A stretch of 64,000 nt of DNA from an uncultured Eggerthella sp. Lineage in GTDB: Bacteria > Actinomycetota > Coriobacteriia > Coriobacteriales > Eggerthellaceae. Location of the stretch: NCBI GenBank assembly GCA_958431815.1, contig CAUASB010000008.1:1-64000 (forward strand), given 5' to 3'. The notes under the pieces are model-generated. The model did not search any database. It was given only the letters and a program-made list of their open reading frames with translations, and had not been told where the DNA came from. This document shows, one piece after another, positions 7,653 through 16,167 of the stretch. A program made the position numbers and the translations under genes. Within the stretch, counting starts at the first letter, position 1, and each line of letters starts with the position of its first letter.

Positions 7653-9440
7653 CTAAGCGGATGCTTTGACAAGGAGCTCCTTATCCAAGTCGTTGAACCT
7701 GGATCGGTCTCCTACAAAACGCAGCTGCTTCTTGTTCTTGCCGATGTACTTAATCGCATGAGCAACGCTGTCAAGGTTTTGCGGGTCTTCGAGCAAAACC
7801 AAAGATTTGCTCTTCGATGCAAAGGAGGCAATAGCAAGCGCATCTTCTGGATGCCAAATAGACACAACCAGGAAAGATTCTGGATCGATGCGCTGCTCAA
7901 TCCAATTGTTGATCTTTTCGTTTGCATCATAGGGGCCATTACCAACAAAGCGATGCACTTCCGCGGAACCTGCAGCGATAGGAGCAATCCCTTCATCGGG
8001 AAACGATTTGAAACCGCCAACTATAAGCGCATCACGCTTCGTTGCCGCAACACCGCACATCCTGGAGGGCACGGGGTCTTCGCCTACCTTGACCAGCACA
8101 GGGCACTTTTTCGAATGCAGATATGGTGAAAGCGAAGCCAAATCGCCCAAGCAGCCGTCGTAGGTAAGGGCGACATCTTCGCCCCAAAGCGCATTCTTTT
8201 TGCCGTATTCGTACATCGCCCACGAAAGCTCGCAGGCATCTTTGCCCTCAAGCACTTCAACCGCCGAATCGGGCAAAGCGGAAATAACTTCCTTTTTCAC
8301 GATTTCCGCATTCACCGTTCCGCCGTTTAGCACGTAAACCGTTTCGGGGTTAAGGCGGCTCAGCTCTTGCGCCGTTGCATCGGGCACGCTTTCGTTTTGC
8401 ATCAGCAGAACAGGCGCATCTAGCGCACCGGCAAGGCCGTTTGCCATAAGGGGGATCATCTCGTGCTCGCCTGGAGCCAGAACCACGTTCTTCGCACCAT
8501 CGGGATAGCAACGACTAGAAAGCTTCGCCGCGATGCCGTAGCGCGTGTCTGCTTCGATGGATTCGATGCCGCTCATGTCGGGCTGTTTCGGGTCTTGCAG
8601 GGTTTCGAACACAATCTGCTCCGATTCCTTGCTGCCCACGTGGCCGCCCAACACGCGGTACGTCTGACACACTTCCTTCGCCGTGCCAGCCATGCGCAGA
8701 TGGCCCTTCTCGATCCAAACGGCCTTGTTGCACAGGCGTTCAATCTGGTCGTTGTTGTGGGAAACGATGAGCACCGTCACACCATGCTCTTTGATCAACT
8801 TCATAATGCGGTCTTCGCACTTCTTCTGGAACATGAAGTCGCCCACGGAAAGCACTTCGTCAACGATAAGAATCTCGGGCACGATTACCGTTGCGATAGC
8901 AAATGCAATGCGCGCCACCATGCCGGAAGAGTAGTTCTTCATGGGCATGTCCAGGAATTTCTCTACCTCGGCAAATTCCACGATAGCGTCAAAGTTTTCC
9001 TCGATGAACTGCTTGGAATATCCCAGCAGCGCGCCGTTCAGGAAGATGTTTTCGCGCGCGGTAAGCTCCATGTCGAAGCCGGCACCGAGCTCGATAAGCG
9101 GCGCAATATCGCCGTTCACGGTGCAGGTGCCCTTGGTTGGCTCCAGCACGCCGGCAATGATCTTCAGCAACGTGGATTTGCCCGAGCCATTCGTGCCCAG
9201 AATGCCGTACACGTCGCCCTGCTTCACCTCCAGTGAAACGTCGTCAAGCGCGCGAAACTCCTTGAAGCGCAGCTCACGCTTGGCGGCAGCAATCACATAT
9301 TCCTTGATGCTGTTCAGCTGCTCGCTTGCCATATTGAAGATCATGGACACGTGGTCCACTTTGATCATGGTTTTCTTTGAATCGTCTTCGATGGCCTGGC
9401 TGTCAATTTCCAGAACACTGGTGTTCACGTTTTCGGGCAT
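7653..9440 (-). CDS. tagH: Teichoic-acid-type ABC exporter ATPase with C-terminal CW_binding_2-like region
   Basis: 595 residues. Residues ~25-270 are an ABC ATPase: Walker A GTNGSGKST, signature YSSGMVARIA, Walker B ILIVDEVLSVGD. This subclass (TagH/Wzt/KpsT) powers export of polyprenyl-linked polymers with TagG. From ~290 to the end the protein resembles three rounds of the clostridial cell-wall-binding repeat 2 (VYVLNGGTVNAEI, ALIVGGFKSFPDEG, RFVGDRSRFND). That module is normally outside the cell, yet no membrane span separates it from the cytoplasmic ATPase here. It may instead recognise the polymer, as the C-terminal domain of Wzt does (inference). Confidence 0.88.
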   Translation of the reverse strand: MPENVNTSVLEIDSQAIEDDSKKTMIKVDHVSMIFNMASEQLNSIKEYVIAAAKRELRFKEFRALDDVSLEVKQGDVYGILGTNGSGKSTLLKIIAGVLEPTKGTCTVNGDIAPLIELGAGFDMELTARENIFLNGALLGYSKQFIEENFDAIVEFAEVEKFLDMPMKNYSSGMVARIAFAIATVIVPEILIVDEVLSVGDFMFQKKCEDRIMKLIKEHGVTVLIVSHNNDQIERLCNKAVWIEKGHLRMAGTAKEVCQTYRVLGGHVGSKESEQIVFETLQDPKQPDMSGIESIEADTRYGIAAKLSSRCYPDGAKNVVLAPGEHEMIPLMANGLAGALDAPVLLMQNESVPDATAQELSRLNPETVYVLNGGTVNAEIVKKEVISALPDSAVEVLEGKDACELSWAMYEYGKKNALWGEDVALTYDGCLGDLASLSPYLHSKKCPVLVKVGEDPVPSRMCGVAATKRDALIVGGFKSFPDEGIAPIAAGSAEVHRFVGNGPYDANEKINNWIEQRIDPESFLVVSIWHPEDALAIASFASKSKSLVLLEDPQNLDSVAHAIKYIGKNKKQLRFVGDRSRFNDLDKELLVKASA

Positions 9441-9449
9441 GATTGTTCC

Positions 9450-10232
9450 TTAAACGTAGAGGATGAATTTCTTTTCGGTTTTCTTGAAAATAAGCAGACC
9501 GATGACGAATGAAACAACGGCCATGCCCAGACACAGCAGGTTTTCCGACAAGCCGGGCACCGTTCCGCTAAGAATAAGATCGCGGAAATAGCTTACGTAG
9601 TGGTACATGGGGTTGTACTGCATAAAGGGCATTGCCCAGTCGGGCAGGATTTCCACCGGGTAGAACAGCGGCGTGGCGTACGTCCACGCCGTGATGATTA
9701 CGCCCCACAGGTGGCATACGTCGCGGAAGAACACCGAAAGCGCCGAAAGCGCCATGCCGATGCCCGCGCTGAACAACACCACGTATACGAGCAGAAGTGG
9801 CAGGGCGAGCAAACTCACATGCGGCATAACCTGGAAGAAGATCATTACCGCAGCGACCGCAATAAGCGAAATGCAGAAGTTCACCAATTGGAACAGCACT
9901 TTTTCCAATGGGAAGATGAGCTTTTCGATGCGGATCTTCTTGATGAGCGACGACGATTCGATGATGGAGTTCATGGCGCCAGAGGTGGAGTCGGCCATCA
10001 GCGCGAACATTACGTTGCCCAGAATTACGTACAGCGGGTAGTTTTCGATGCTGAATTTGAAGAACGTGCTGAACACAACGGAGAGCACAATCATCATAAG
10101 CAGCGGGTTGAGCACCGACCAAAGTACACCCAGGGCGCTGCGGCGGTATTTCAGTTTGAAGTCTCTGGACACCAGGGAAGTGATGGTGAACCAATTCCTT
10201 CGGGCATTAGCGCTTAACAGTTTTTTTGCCAT
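9450..10232 (-). CDS. tagG: Teichoic-acid-type ABC exporter permease
   Basis: 260 residues with about six membrane spans, ABC-2 type. The sequence FKLKYRRSALGVLWSVLNPL near the N-terminus and LFYPVEILPDWAMPFMQYNP near the C-terminus are hallmarks of TagG/Wzm/KpsM polymer permeases. AAGGAA lies ahead of the ATG. It is the first gene of the tag cluster, ending ten bases before tagH. Confidence 0.9.
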   Translation of the reverse strand: MAKKLLSANARRNWFTITSLVSRDFKLKYRRSALGVLWSVLNPLLMMIVLSVVFSTFFKFSIENYPLYVILGNVMFALMADSTSGAMNSIIESSSLIKKIRIEKLIFPLEKVLFQLVNFCISLIAVAAVMIFFQVMPHVSLLALPLLLVYVVLFSAGIGMALSALSVFFRDVCHLWGVIITAWTYATPLFYPVEILPDWAMPFMQYNPMYHYVSYFRDLILSGTVPGLSENLLCLGMAVVSFVIGLLIFKKTEKKFILYV

Positions 10233-10646
10233 TAATGCTGTTCCTTATCGTTTGGTGGTTGCGAATGCGCTGGCGGCTTGGACGGGTTTGTCCAAGCGGA
10301 TTATTTGCCAGTCTGCAGATCGGCGATGGCCAACCTGCGGTTCCGGCAAAGCGAGTCCCACAGACTTTCGTCTGACTTGGGGCATTTGTGCCTAGTGCAT
10401 TCTGCAACCAGAATAATCACGATATTTCATTGTATAGGGTATTGCGCCGCAGTTGCCACCCTGCACGGTTTTTGCGGAAAATGCGCCCATAGCCCCACTT
10501 AGGCAGAAGCTGCTGCCTTGCTATACCTCTCGGATACGCAAAACCAAAGGTCAGTGCACTGTAAAACAAATGTTCGATATAATAGATTCAACCCAAAATA
10601 TTTCAGTTAGCAAAATGAGAACCTATCCCGTGCCCAAGGAAACGCC
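10233..10646. other. Intergenic region between divergent tagG and abi
   Basis: No supportable gene. It must hold the tag-cluster promoter. Near 10578-10583 a TATAAT lies 65 bases before the abi start, without a clear -35. A short hairpin (CAGAC/GTCTG) sits near 10364-10376. Base composition becomes AT-rich toward the abi gene. Confidence 0.4.
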
Positions 10647-11450
10647 ATGAGCCCATCGAAACAAACATCTTGGCCTAATGCAGAACAGCAAGTTCTTGAT
10701 CTTAAGAACCAAGGCGTTTCCTTTGACCTAATGAATGAGAAAGAAGCAAAGCATTACTTACAATGCAATTGCAACCTCTTCCGCATAAAGTCATACAGGG
10801 CAAATTTCGACAAAGCCACATGTGGACAAAAAGAGGGTAAGTATACCAATCTCGACTTCGGAATGCTCGTTGACCTTTCCACCATAGATATGCACTTCCG
10901 CAACGCTTTAATGCCCATCACACTAGACATTGAGCATTTCTACAAAATGAAATTGCTTCGTACTGCCGAAGCGCATCAAGAAGACGGATATGAGCTCGTC
11001 CAGGATTTCTTTAATGCAACCGGTAAAACAAACATAATCGCAGAAATCGACCGTGGAATAGCCAGCCCCTACACCAAAAACCTCATCCAGAAAAGACAAG
11101 CGTCAGATTACGATTTTCCAATATGGGAGCTTATCGAAGTCGTTCCTTTCGGGCGCTTCATTCATTTCTATAACTTCTGCGGAAATAGGTTCAAGAATAA
11201 GCAGATGCAGCGTGATTTCTATCTTCTCCAAAGTATCAAAGGCCTCAGAAATTGCTGCGCCCACAATAACTGTATTCTCAACAACATGAGATCTGAAGAG
11301 CCGCGGCATAGGGTGCAAAATGAGGTATCGCACTTCCTTAGCACCATCGGAATAAAGCGAGAAATGAAGAGAACAAAATTGAGTAATGAACGATTCCAGC
11401 AAATCGCAACGACTCTTTATGCGCATTCCTCTTTTCTCCAGAGGGGATAA
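10647..11450 (+). CDS. Abi_2-family abortive-infection protein with HEPN motif
   Basis: 267 residues, similar in layout to AbiD/AbiF proteins: an N-terminal LDLKNQGVSFDLMNEKEA segment, the FRIKSYRANF region, and a C-terminal helical domain with RNCCAH at residues 201-206. That is the R-x4-H signature of HEPN RNases. Such proteins act as growth-arresting nucleases triggered by phage. It stands alone with AT-richer composition than its neighbours, consistent with acquisition by transfer. No antitoxin partner is visible beside it. Confidence 0.82.
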   Translation: MSPSKQTSWPNAEQQVLDLKNQGVSFDLMNEKEAKHYLQCNCNLFRIKSYRANFDKATCGQKEGKYTNLDFGMLVDLSTIDMHFRNALMPITLDIEHFYKMKLLRTAEAHQEDGYELVQDFFNATGKTNIIAEIDRGIASPYTKNLIQKRQASDYDFPIWELIEVVPFGRFIHFYNFCGNRFKNKQMQRDFYLLQSIKGLRNCCAHNNCILNNMRSEEPRHRVQNEVSHFLSTIGIKREMKRTKLSNERFQQIATTLYAHSSFLQRG

Positions 11451-11897
11451 TCCACTTGCGGGGAGAGCAGCTGCATGATTTCTCTCGAAGAATGAGAAGA
11501 AATGGTTCTTTTTATTCCGGAAACAGCGTCATTGAATCCAGCTTCAACTTCCTTGATGACATTATTTTCGGCTGCTATCCAAAAAAGCTTTGACATAATC
11601 GATTAATGAGGGCAGAATAAATTCCACTATGAAAAACGGTTTCCGTTTTAGAGGAGTGCTTCAATTAAGAGGTGCTCCTTATTTTTTCTGAAGCAACAGA
11701 CTGAAACTCAAGAGGTTCAGAAAACGCACGGGCGCCATCCCCATCTTCCCCAAATCCAACGAATAGAGTCTTTGTCTGCCGTTGTGCACAGTTCTTCAGT
11801 GGTCGCACCGTTTTCTGAAAATAGAGCGGCTTGAGCCAGAAGAAGCCCCGACCCCGCAACAATCCGCTATCTCTTCCTGCCGCCTTGCCCGAAAGGG
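11451..11897. other. Gene-free stretch downstream of abi
   Basis: No convincing coding sequence on either strand. A small hairpin (11633-11639 with 11643-11649) and a second imperfect stem near 11650-11690 may end abi transcription. Confidence 0.35.
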
Positions 11898-11934
11898 AAA
11901 TGACAAAATGGGGACTGTCCCCATTTTGTCATTT
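11898..11934. repeat. Perfect palindrome with GGGGACTGTCCCC core
   Basis: Exact 17-bp arms around CTG. It overlaps the stop codon of the minus-strand glycosyltransferase and could act as its terminator. Related palindromes lie at 18091-18120, 49660-49680, 50421-50455 and 50644-50678. Confidence 0.85.
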
Positions 11935-13155
11935 ACGGGCGCTGAGGGCTGCTTTGGGGCCGGCTACCATCAGGTAGTACAGGCCCTTGCGCAGAGCGGT
12001 TGGTTTCTTCGGGAAGAATTGCTCAAAGTGCTTAGGGTGCTGCAGCAGGTAACGCAAGTTAGCGTCCTGATGGTCGCTGAACAGAGAACGATCATACGCA
12101 CCGTTTCTAAACCCGGCGCGCAGATCTTCGCGCATCTTGGGCACGAACTCCTTGCGCTGCTCGGCGCCAAGACGCGCAAAATTCCACATGTAGCTGTCGT
12201 AACGCAACCTGAACAGCACCTTTTCCAGCATCTCGCGCTGCGGGTCGTCTTTGATAAAGCGCTCAGCCTTGTCAAATTCCTTGCACACGCACATCACTTT
12301 CTGCACGTCGTTCACGGAAGATGCCTCGTTGTCCTGGCGATAATGCAGAATGGGCTCTTCGCTCATAGCCACCTTCTGCGCCTTCACCCACACTTTGAAC
12401 TGAAAGCCCAGGTCCTGGAAGCTTGCGCCCGCCGTTTCCAGGAAGCGGACGCCACCCTGGTTCAGCATTTCGCGACGATACAGCGCCGACCAAATAGACG
12501 GGATGCAATAAAACACGTCGCGTTGGTCGCGCGGGCTGAAGGGCGCCGCCGCCATAGCCGGCGTGCACACGCTTATAAGCTGGTTGCGCTCTTTGGGCGC
12601 GCTCCAGTAGAACCAGTAGTTGGCCTTGGCCACATCAACAGGCGCATCGGCCGTGCCGCTTTTCATCAGGCCATGCAGCAGCTCCAACGCGTTGGGCTCA
12701 AAAAAGTCGTCAGGCTCCAGGATGCCGATGTACTCGCCGCGCGCCGTGTCGATGCCTAAGTTCATCGATGCGCCGTACCCGGAATTGTCCTTGTCAATCA
12801 GTCGAAAGCGCTGGTCGTTGGCCATATAGCGTTTGATAATATCCAGCGACCCATCAGTGCTTCCGTCGTTGATGCACAGCACCTCGAAGTCGGCAAATGT
12901 CTGCGCCAGCAGGGAATCGAGCGCCTGCTCCAAATAGCGCTCGACATTGCAAATGGGCATCAACACCGAAATCGCTGGAGCCGGACCTTCGGGAGCCGGG
13001 CTTATACGCGCACTTTCGCGCGCCGCATTCGCACGCGCCTGCTGCAGCGAAATGCGGTTGCCCTTCTTCTGCTGCTCGCCCGCGGCGCTCCCCTTCGCGC
13101 CCTGATCCTGCTTGCCGCCAGAAGCCTGAGCCCCGCTCGTCTTCTTCTTAGCCAT
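11929..13155 (-). CDS. Family 2 glycosyltransferase
   Basis: 408 residues. After a low-complexity Lys/Gly/Ala-rich N-terminus (~60 residues) comes a GT-A domain: ISVLMPICNVERYLEQALDS, CINDGSTDGS and the metal-binding EPDDFF. No membrane span, so a cytoplasmic or peripheral enzyme. It sits alone; its acceptor and sugar are unknown, though teichoic-acid or wall-glycan decoration is likely from the surroundings. The stop codon lies inside a palindromic repeat. Confidence 0.85.
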   Translation of the reverse strand: MAKKKTSGAQASGGKQDQGAKGSAAGEQQKKGNRISLQQARANAARESARISPAPEGPAPAISVLMPICNVERYLEQALDSLLAQTFADFEVLCINDGSTDGSLDIIKRYMANDQRFRLIDKDNSGYGASMNLGIDTARGEYIGILEPDDFFEPNALELLHGLMKSGTADAPVDVAKANYWFYWSAPKERNQLISVCTPAMAAAPFSPRDQRDVFYCIPSIWSALYRREMLNQGGVRFLETAGASFQDLGFQFKVWVKAQKVAMSEEPILHYRQDNEASSVNDVQKVMCVCKEFDKAERFIKDDPQREMLEKVLFRLRYDSYMWNFARLGAEQRKEFVPKMREDLRAGFRNGAYDRSLFSDHQDANLRYLLQHPKHFEQFFPKKPTALRKGLYYLMVAGPKAALSARK

Positions 13156-13333
13156 GCCAATCCCCTCTCTTATTAGTTAGTAGAAGTATAGCGTGCCAAG
13201 CCGCCGCCTTTTGCTTCGGGAAAAGCACGTAATCTGCCTCAAAATCGAATGGATTGTTTGTGCGGGGAGCGTTCAAGGTGCCGGCGCGGCAGAATAAGGT
13301 GCCGCCCATCGCCCGGCAGTGCGTAAGCGCCTT

Positions 13334-13375
13334 AAAAAATAACGCCCTGTCTTTAGTGGCAATTCTTACAGGGCG
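13334..13375 (-). terminator. Terminator of the interrupted lipoprotein gene
   Basis: Stem arms 13368-13375 and 13343-13350 (8 bp, perfect), then a T-rich run on the minus strand. It spans the TAA at 13353-13355, showing that transcription was designed to run past the internal amber codon. Confidence 0.8.
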
Positions 13376-14174
13376 TGTAGCCTTGCGCCTGCGCTTCAGA
13401 CAGGCTCATAGGAATCTTCGATTTCCGCAACGAGCTGCAACCGTCATTGTGGTATTTCTTTCCAGTTTTTGTCACATAGACCGTTTGGGAATTCGTTACT
13501 GAAGAGGACTTGTTTGTTGCGCCCGAACTCGAAGAAGCGGCAGCAGCTTTCTTTTCCTGCGCCGCCTTCTGGGCTGCAGCTTCTTCTGCCTGCTTCTTTG
13601 CTTCAGCCTCTTCCTGGGATTTCTTTGCTTCGGCTTCCTCTTGAGCCTTCTTCGCCGCAGCCTCCTCTTCAGCTTTCTGCTTTGCGGCAGCTTCCTCTGC
13701 GGCCTTTTGCTCAGCCGCCGCTTTTTCTGCGGCAAGATTGTCGGTCGCCTACTGATCCACGCCCAAAGAGATGGTTACGTGCTGGTTCTTGGAATCATCC
13801 CGGGTGTCGTCCACCGAAGAAACAGCATAGATCGTTTCGCCCGATTTCAAACTCGAAGAACTTACATCGAAGGTATAAGAGCCTGCAACCAGGTCTTTCG
13901 ATTCGAACTCTTCACCCGGCTTCACTGAGATGGTCTTCGAAACAGTATCCCCTTTGTCGCTTTTCCCCTGAACGGAAATCGAGACCGCTCCACCCTGCCA
14001 GCCATCCGCATCAACGTTAATGCTTAGCTTCCCGGGGTCAGACGAACAACCTGAAAGCGAAATGCACAAGAGCGCGCCAAATAAGGTAGTCAATATCCCC
14101 AAGAAAGACGCACGCGTTCCCACCGTCGAAGCGGACCGCGTAACTTTGATCGGTACTAACTCTTTCGCACTCAT
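13353..14174 (-). pseudogene. Lipoprotein with coiled-coil linker and Cys-rich C-terminal domain, interrupted by an amber codon
   Basis: Residues 1-141 read through to TAG at 13749-13751; the same frame then continues 131 codons to TAA at 13353 with no further stop. The first part has a hydrophobic segment ending in LSGC, a lipobox, then a beta-rich domain. Past the TAG comes an Ala/Glu/Lys-rich coiled-coil linker (KAAEEAAAKQKAEEEAAAK) and a conserved terminal domain, VYVTKTGKKYHNDGC...GYTPCKNC, seen at the end of many Firmicute surface proteins. A terminator follows the far stop. A CAG-to-TAG or similar change therefore splits one gene. A 141-residue truncated product may still be made. Readthrough or a base-call error are alternatives. 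Confidence 0.82.
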
Positions 14175-14732
14175 GCAAATCGCTTCCTTTCCATGCTTCT
14201 CATCAGGCGGGATACGAAAATGCTACTAAGGCTGCGCTCACTCGACAACAAAAAGTGGCAAACCTTGGATGAAATCAAATAGAAGCAGATGGATTCATTT
14301 TCTTTTCGATGCCGATCGCGCTTACCAGTTCCGTAGAGAGCCCAGTTTGAACAGGGGGAGAGCGCATACGCCCATCTCGGCAAAGGAGACACAACCAAAG
14401 TGAGCAAGGAAACAGCTCAGCGCATGCTGGAATTCGCGCGTCTCGATTGCGCGGCGCTTCACTGTGCCGGTTCTACGTAATTGGGTATAGCTGACGCACC
14501 AGTCGCAAAGCTCGTCGTAGAGGAAATGATCCACAAACAGACTTGTCCACATTTGCCACAAGCCTTGCTCCAAAGAAAGCAACCTGTAACGCAGGTGCCA
14601 TTCGCGATGACCTAGAATTGTCCGTGGAAACACGTTGCGGCATTGTGACTCGAAAGCCAAGCCGCCCAAAATCACTGGAAAGGGACCGCCCTTTCGGCAA
14701 GCAAAGGAGGCATCATGCCAAAGGAGGAACAC
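14175..14732. other. Intergenic region upstream of proC
   Basis: No gene I can defend. It contains the divergent promoters of the lipoprotein gene and proC, but no consensus pair stands out. A minus-strand reading near 14340-14650 looks faintly protein-like but has no start or recognisable motif. Confidence 0.35.
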
Positions 14733-15527
14733 ATGCAACTCGGATTTATCGGGTGCGGAAACATGGCGAAGGCCATGATCAAGGGAATTATCAACAGCGG
14801 CGAGGTTGCCCCTGCTGAAATCTACAGCTCCAACACCACCGCGGAACACGCCAACGCCGTTGCCAAGGAATTCGGCATCAACGCCGGCACCAGCAACATC
14901 GACGTTGCCAAAAACGCCGACATCCTGTTCCTTTCCGTCAAGCCCTACCAATACGAAGCGGTAATCGCCGAAATTCGCGAAACCGTCCGCCCCGAGCAGA
15001 CCATCGTTACCATCGCACCGGGCAAGACCATCGCCTGGCTGGAGCAGCAATTCGCCGCACCCGTGCGCATCGTGCGCACCGCGCCGAACACGCCCGCTCA
15101 CGTGGGCGCCGGCGTTACCGCCTACTGCAGCAACAGCCTGGCCACGCCCGACGACGTTGCCGCCGTGGAATGCCTGCTTGCCAGCTTCGGCACCACCGTT
15201 GAACTGGAGGAATCGCAGCTCGACGCCGCCAGCGCCATCGGCGGCAGCACGCCTGCTTACGTTTACATGTTCATCGAAGCCTTGGCCGACGCCGGCGTGG
15301 CCGAAGGCCTGAAGCGCCCGCAAGCTCAGCAGATTGCGGCACAAGCGGTTCTGGGATCCGCAAAGCTAGTGCTCGAATCCGGCAAACACCCAGGCCAACT
15401 TAAGGACGAAGTGTGCTCGCCTTCCGGTTCCACCATTCGCGGCCTGGAAGTGCTGGAAAAAGGCGCATTCCGCGGCACCGTTATCGACGCGCTGCGCACC
15501 ACCATCGAAAAGGCTCGTTCGCTGTAA
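14733..15527 (+). CDS. proC: Pyrroline-5-carboxylate reductase
   Basis: 264 residues. Catalyses the last step of proline synthesis. MQLGFIGCGNMAKAMIKGI is the Rossmann NAD(P)H loop; VRTAPNTPAHVGAG and GSTPAYVYMFIEAL are classic ProC motifs, and LKDEVCSPSGSTIRGLEVLE is the C-terminal signature. Two in-frame ATGs, 14715 and 14733, each have an AAGGAGG site; I take the second because it gives the normal family N-terminus. Monocistronic, followed by its own terminator. Confidence 0.93.
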   Translation: MQLGFIGCGNMAKAMIKGIINSGEVAPAEIYSSNTTAEHANAVAKEFGINAGTSNIDVAKNADILFLSVKPYQYEAVIAEIRETVRPEQTIVTIAPGKTIAWLEQQFAAPVRIVRTAPNTPAHVGAGVTAYCSNSLATPDDVAAVECLLASFGTTVELEESQLDAASAIGGSTPAYVYMFIEALADAGVAEGLKRPQAQQIAAQAVLGSAKLVLESGKHPGQLKDEVCSPSGSTIRGLEVLEKGAFRGTVIDALRTTIEKARSL

Positions 15528-15632
15528 AAGCCGCTTAAGCACCCCATCGCTAATGGCCAAAACCAAGAAAAGGCCCTTCCCTGGCAAAATAATCGACTTG
15601 CGAACGCCTTTCAGGCCGCTTTCCAAGAAACG

Positions 15633-15676
15633 AACCCCAGGTTTGGGAGGTCGACGCTTCCTGACCTGGGGTTTTA
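15633..15676 (+). terminator. Terminator after proC
   Basis: Exact 10-bp arms (15633-15642 and 15664-15673) with a 21-base loop and a T run. Confidence 0.75.
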
Positions 15677-15892
15677 TTCTTTTCCGCAATTCAACGGGAC
15701 AAACAAATCGTTCTCAAGTCGATTATTTTGCCATCGGACCCCCGATTCTTGGTTTTGCATCCTCAGGAGCAAAGCCTTTAGCAGCAATTCCCGCCGAAAC
15801 TCAAGCACAAGAGCAGAATCAGCCGACAGACCCCACTCCCGCCCGCAAAGGCAACAACCCCGTTACAAACACGCGTGCGTACGCCGCCTTTC

Positions 15893-15920
15893 TTGACACG
15901 CGCGTCACAGATACTAGAAT
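15893..15920 (+). promoter_or_regulatory. htpG: Sigma-70-type promoter of htpG
   Basis: TTGACA (15893-15898), 16 bp, TAGAAT (15915-15920). Transcription should begin within the CIRCE element just downstream, leaving a leader of about 240 bases before htpG. The rest of the 15677-16167 interval has no supportable gene. Confidence 0.8.
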
Positions 15921-15925
15921 CCGTA

Positions 15926-15952
15926 TTAGCACTCCACATGCTGGAGTGCTAA
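15926..15952. promoter_or_regulatory. CIRCE element (HrcA operator)
   Basis: TTAGCACTC, nine bases, GAGTGCTAA: an exact match to the CIRCE consensus. HrcA bound here would repress htpG until heat or misfolded protein titrates it. It begins five bases after the -10 hexamer. Confidence 0.95.
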
Positions 15953-16167
15953 TTTACGTTTACAAGCACTACAAACAGGGCAATCGTTGCATGCAGCACG
16001 TCTACGGGCCGTCGGATTCCAACGCCCGCACCCCGCGGCATGCAACCCGGCAAACTCGGGCGCTCGCTGCAAAACGCGTCCAACGGGCATCGCGCATCAT
16101 CGCAATGCCCAGGCGCAACAAACAGCGAAAGCGAAGCCGCCGCCCAAAAACAGAAGGAAGGATCTGA

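Noticed and set aside
8463..9236. 257-codon reading antisense to tagH
   Set aside because: Antisense to an intact ABC ATPase domain, with biased His/Arg content.
13496..13735. Lys/Arg-rich 79-codon reading on the minus strand
   Set aside because: Wrong frame of the Ala/Glu/Lys coiled-coil linker that belongs to the interrupted lipoprotein.
14322..15344. 340-codon reading antisense to proC
   Set aside because: Composition is the mirror of proC and no family motif is present.
15553..16167. 204-codon reading ahead of htpG
   Set aside because: It crosses the proC terminator, the htpG promoter and the CIRCE site and has no recognisable motif.
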